From contig JALXCB010000177.1 in the NCBI GenBank assembly GCA_026991225.1, forward strand, positions 1 to 35,531: DNA of 35,531 bases, in the 5' to 3' direction. The notes under the pieces are model-generated. The model was not told the DNA's origin, did no database searches, and saw nothing but the letters and a program-made list of their open reading frames with translations. The translations under genes were made by a program, and so were the position numbers. The stretch comes from Anaerolineae bacterium. Its GTDB lineage: Bacteria > Chloroflexota > Anaerolineae > J102. Shown piece after piece: positions 33,306-35,531 of the stretch (position 1 is its first letter; every line of letters starts with the position of its first letter).

Positions 33306-34213
33306 CACAGCCTATTATTCTTGCCAACGACATTCGAAAAACATATCCTACCAAACCGCCCGTCACGGCGCTGGCTGGATTGTCCCTATCTGTTTTTCCT
33401 GGAGAGACACTGGCGTTGCTCGGTCCAAATGGCGCTGGCAAAACGACTTTTATCCGCATTCTTTTAGGCATTCTGTTGCCGGACAGCGGACACATTCAAG
33501 TGGGTGGTCAGGATCCCATTCAATCTCCTCAAAAAGTTGCCGATCAGATACGGTTTGTCCCAGAGCAGCCTTTTTTGGAGACGAGTTGGACGCTTTGGCA
33601 AAACGCTCGTTTTTGGTTCAGCCTATGGCAAGAGCCCTGGGATAAAAAACGCGTCACCGATATTTTGAGGCGATTTGATCTCGTTCATCGAGCCGATGAA
33701 CCCCTCACCCGCTACTCGCGGGGCATGCAGCAACGGGCCGGGCTGGCTTTGGCCCTGGCCACCCACGCTCCCATCATCGTGCTGGACGAACCCACCCTGG
33801 GCCTGGACGTGCTGGGCGTGCAGGAAACCATCGACGTGTTGCAGGAAGCGAAGCAGTTGGGTAAGACCATCCTTTTCGCTTCCCACGACATGTCTTTCGT
33901 GGAAAGCATTGCAGATCGCATTGCGCTGGTCGCCCACGGCCGGGTGCTGGAAGTGAATGAAACCCAGGCCTTCCGCAAAAAGCACGGGAAGGAATACGTG
34001 GTGCTGCGCTATCGGCCTCATGGCAGTGAAGAGCTCGTCACCCAGCGGATTCGGGCCAACGGGCATTTCTCCGAAGAGCAGTTATGGCGCGAGGTGATCG
34101 ATCGCGGGGATTCATTGGTGGAGCTGAAGCGCGAACTGCAACCCCTTTCCATGGTCATCCAGGAATATCTTCAACATTTGCCTGAGCTCGAAGAAAGGAG
34201 CGAATTGTCATGA
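33302..34213 (+). CDS. ABC transporter ATP-binding protein of the peptide locus
   Basis: The 303-residue ATPase has Walker A GPNGAGKTTF (near residues 41-50), signature YSRGMQQRAGLALAL near 138-152, Walker B IIVLDEPTLGLD and the switch His in FASHDMSF. A C-terminal extension of about 90 residues follows the ATPase core, as in DrrA/CcmA-type exporters. It pairs with the membrane protein encoded just upstream. Base composition changes inside the gene: by hand count 32 of 60 bases are G/C at 33661-33720 but 42 of 60 at 33721-33780. The 3' half may derive from a resident gene by recombination. Confidence 0.9.
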   Translation: MTQPIILANDIRKTYPTKPPVTALAGLSLSVFPGETLALLGPNGAGKTTFIRILLGILLPDSGHIQVGGQDPIQSPQKVADQIRFVPEQPFLETSWTLWQNARFWFSLWQEPWDKKRVTDILRRFDLVHRADEPLTRYSRGMQQRAGLALALATHAPIIVLDEPTLGLDVLGVQETIDVLQEAKQLGKTILFASHDMSFVESIADRIALVAHGRVLEVNETQAFRKKHGKEYVVLRYRPHGSEELVTQRIRANGHFSEEQLWREVIDRGDSLVELKRELQPLSMVIQEYLQHLPELEERSELS

Positions 34214-34425
34214 GCATCAAACCGTCGCGTTTCTTTGGACGTATGGTGCATTTTTACTTTGCCCATGGCGTCGATCCGACGATTCTGCCGTTAAGGAACG
34301 CGCGAGAACCCTATCGGATTGCCATGCCATCTCATCCCCAGGTGGAAATGTTGCCAAAATCTCCCCGCAATCTCGATGGGAATGTATCGAGTTCGAAAAC
34401 CACAGAGGCGCGGGGGAATCGGTAA
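34210..34425 (+). CDS. 71-residue ORF coupled to the ATPase, possible gene remnant
   Basis: The ATG overlaps the ATPase stop (ATGA), and GAAAGGAG lies upstream, so a real gene start is likely. The first ~22 residues (MSIKPSRFFGRMVHFYFAHG) look like the start of a membrane component. After that the sequence is polar, has no domain pattern and reads like non-coding DNA, ending inside a terminator stem. I think a second permease or accessory gene was truncated here by deletion or insertion. It may be only a short chance extension. Confidence 0.4.
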   Translation: MSIKPSRFFGRMVHFYFAHGVDPTILPLRNAREPYRIAMPSHPQVEMLPKSPRNLDGNVSSSKTTEARGNR

Positions 34426-34453
34426 GGAAGCGCTATGTCGATATCCCCCGCGC
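34408..34453. terminator. Bidirectional hairpin between converging units
   Basis: GCGCGGGGGA (34408-34417) is complemented by TCCCCCGCGC (34444-34453). It lies between the end of the peptide locus and the stop of the PRC-barrel/BON gene on the other strand, and probably ends both transcripts. Confidence 0.6.
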
Positions 34454-34481
34454 TTTCGCGTCATCTGCGCTGTATCCTCGT

Positions 34482-35531
34482 TCACGGCTCCTGAACGTTG
34501 ACAGCGACGATGGGCGGGAGCTCCTCTGCGAAGGCTTCCCGGTCTACCGAGATCTCGTCGATGACCGAGAGGATGCCGGGCGTGTTGCGCACGATCTCCA
34601 GGATGATATCCTGAATCGCGGGGCTGGGAACCTTGCCGATGACGGTGGCGATGCGGTTTTTGACGACGACGTCGACCGGGTAGAGGCTGGCGATGGGATC
34701 GCTGAGCAGGCGCTGCTGCACCCGAATCTCCAGCTCGCGATCGGTGGTGATCTCGTTGCTGACGCTGACGACGCCCTCGACCGCGCGGGCCGCTGCGCCA
34801 ATGCGCCGCCGGTCTTCCTGCGAATGGCTGTGCCCGCGCAGCAGCACGTGGCCTCTCTCCACAAAGACGCTGAGGTCTTCTACAGGCACGCCAAGAGCCT
34901 CGATGGCCTCGCGCACCCGCTGGGCCAGGGCTTCGTCCTTCTTTTTGGGAACGTAGGGCGGCAAGGCGTAGAGGGCGTCTTTGTCCAGGTCGAGCACGAC
35001 GGCGTCATGTCCCCAGTCCTTCACCTGTGGGGCTGTAACCACAACGCGGCGACGACGGATGCCCGGCAGCCGCACCACCAGGTAAAGAAGCTTTCGGGTA
35101 TCGGGGTCGACGACGACGTGATCTACGACGCCTACCCGTTCGCCCAAAGCCGTGAAGACGCGCGAGCCGCGCCCCACCAGCACGCGATCTTCGTCCACGC
35201 CCTGATCGATATGCACGCGCTTCAAGGGGCGAGGCAGTTCCTTCACCGTGACGCCATACGAATCATTCCAGATGAGTAACTCATCCAGGTCATAGCCTGT
35301 GCTGCCCGCCCAATCAGGCGTTTCGAATTCTTTGTGGTCGAATTCGCGCAGGGATTTTATAAAAGCCTTATCGACATTCAGATAAATGCCGCCATCCTCA
35401 TCGATACGGTCGATATAGCGGGCCGAAACCACGCGTGAACCGGTGAACAAATCGCATTTCACAATGATATCGCTTACCTCGCGGGTATGGGGATTCATGA
35501 CGACATATTGCAAGACGCCCGCGCGTCCATC
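34482..35531 (-). CDS. PRC-barrel/BON domain protein, N-terminus cut by window edge
   Basis: The minus-strand frame is open to the right edge. The first visible residues are DGRAGVLQYVVMNPHTREVSDIIV, part of a PRC-barrel-like domain. A second PRC-barrel-like segment is RVFTALGERVGVVDHVVVDP. The C-terminal half holds two BON domains (EALGVPVEDLSVFVERGHVLLRGH, and then LYPVDVVVKNRIATVIGKV), small folds thought to bind membranes or ligands. The true start lies beyond the window, so the ATG/TTG codons near 35513 should not be taken as the start. The family role is unclear; stress or envelope functions are common guesses. Confidence 0.75.
   Translation of the reverse strand, partial: DGRAGVLQYVVMNPHTREVSDIIVKCDLFTGSRVVSARYIDRIDEDGGIYLNVDKAFIKSLREFDHKEFETPDWAGSTGYDLDELLIWNDSYGVTVKELPRPLKRVHIDQGVDEDRVLVGRGSRVFTALGERVGVVDHVVVDPDTRKLLYLVVRLPGIRRRRVVVTAPQVKDWGHDAVVLDLDKDALYALPPYVPKKKDEALAQRVREAIEALGVPVEDLSVFVERGHVLLRGHSHSQEDRRRIGAAARAVEGVVSVSNEITTDRELEIRVQQRLLSDPIASLYPVDVVVKNRIATVIGKVPSPAIQDIILEIVRNTPGILSVIDEISVDREAFAEELPPIVAVNVQEP

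Overview
The window looks like a chromosome segment of a Chloroflexota bacterium (an Anaerolineae/Caldilineae/Ardenticatenia-type lineage is my guess). The grounds are the high GC content, an Agl23-type GT39 protein fused to NHL repeats, DUF2304 and Yip1 membrane proteins, a futalosine-pathway mqnA, STAND-type regulators, and many small non-coding repeats. This placement is inference from gene content; no rRNA or other phylogenetic marker was compared.

Layout. (1) 1-7277: the 5' end of a minus-strand lipoprotein gene, then a carbohydrate operon with a lipoprotein solute-binding protein, two permeases, a GT4 glycosyltransferase and a GH13_18 sugar phosphorylase. Its promoter (TTGACA-N17-TACAAT) carries two identical LacI-type operators. 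No ABC ATPase is present in the operon. (2) 7278-11737: a 1104-residue Agl23/GT39-NHL fusion on the minus strand, framed by small inverted mobile elements, one nested inside another. (3) 11738-17150: a B12-binding-type radical SAM protein, a second GT39 protein coupled to a DUF2304 protein, an FHA membrane protein and an orphan OmpR/PhoB response regulator. (4) 17706-22643: dnaN and a Yip1 protein converging on gyrB and a polytopic membrane protein, with a bidirectional terminator between. (5) 22866-27640: an acyl-CoA dehydrogenase, a phosphodiester glycosidase-like lipoprotein, mqnA and a YprB-like nuclease with TPRs. (6) 27827-34425: a STAND/TPR regulator divergent from a likely peptide natural-product (RiPP) locus. 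That locus holds a 67-residue Cys-containing secreted or membrane peptide, a radical SAM/SPASM maturase, a 22-residue Cys-containing ORF with the best Shine-Dalgarno in the window, and an ABC exporter. (7) 34482-35531: a PRC-barrel/BON protein cut by the window edge.

The most interesting system is the candidate RiPP locus. The 22-codon ORF at 32399-32467 ends in ICGAGC, and the 67-residue ORF at 30521-30724 contains CSGVC, so both have a Cys-X3-Cys motif. They flank a radical SAM/SPASM enzyme and are followed by an ABC permease/ATPase pair. A 227-bp element with a 9-bp target duplication has separated the first peptide gene from the maturase. The divergent regulator gene shares an intergenic region that contains a palindrome and repeated TTTGTCCG boxes.

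The intergenic regions are unusually rich in small elements: four IS66-like MITEs with 8-bp duplications, two 247-bp TA-flanked elements built of four mini-hairpins, one related-looking hairpin element at the RiPP locus, and six copies of a GCGTGATGCGTAA-type palindromic repeat that abuts or supplies gene stop codons. Several promoters place the -10 box six to seven bases from the start codon, suggesting leaderless mRNAs.
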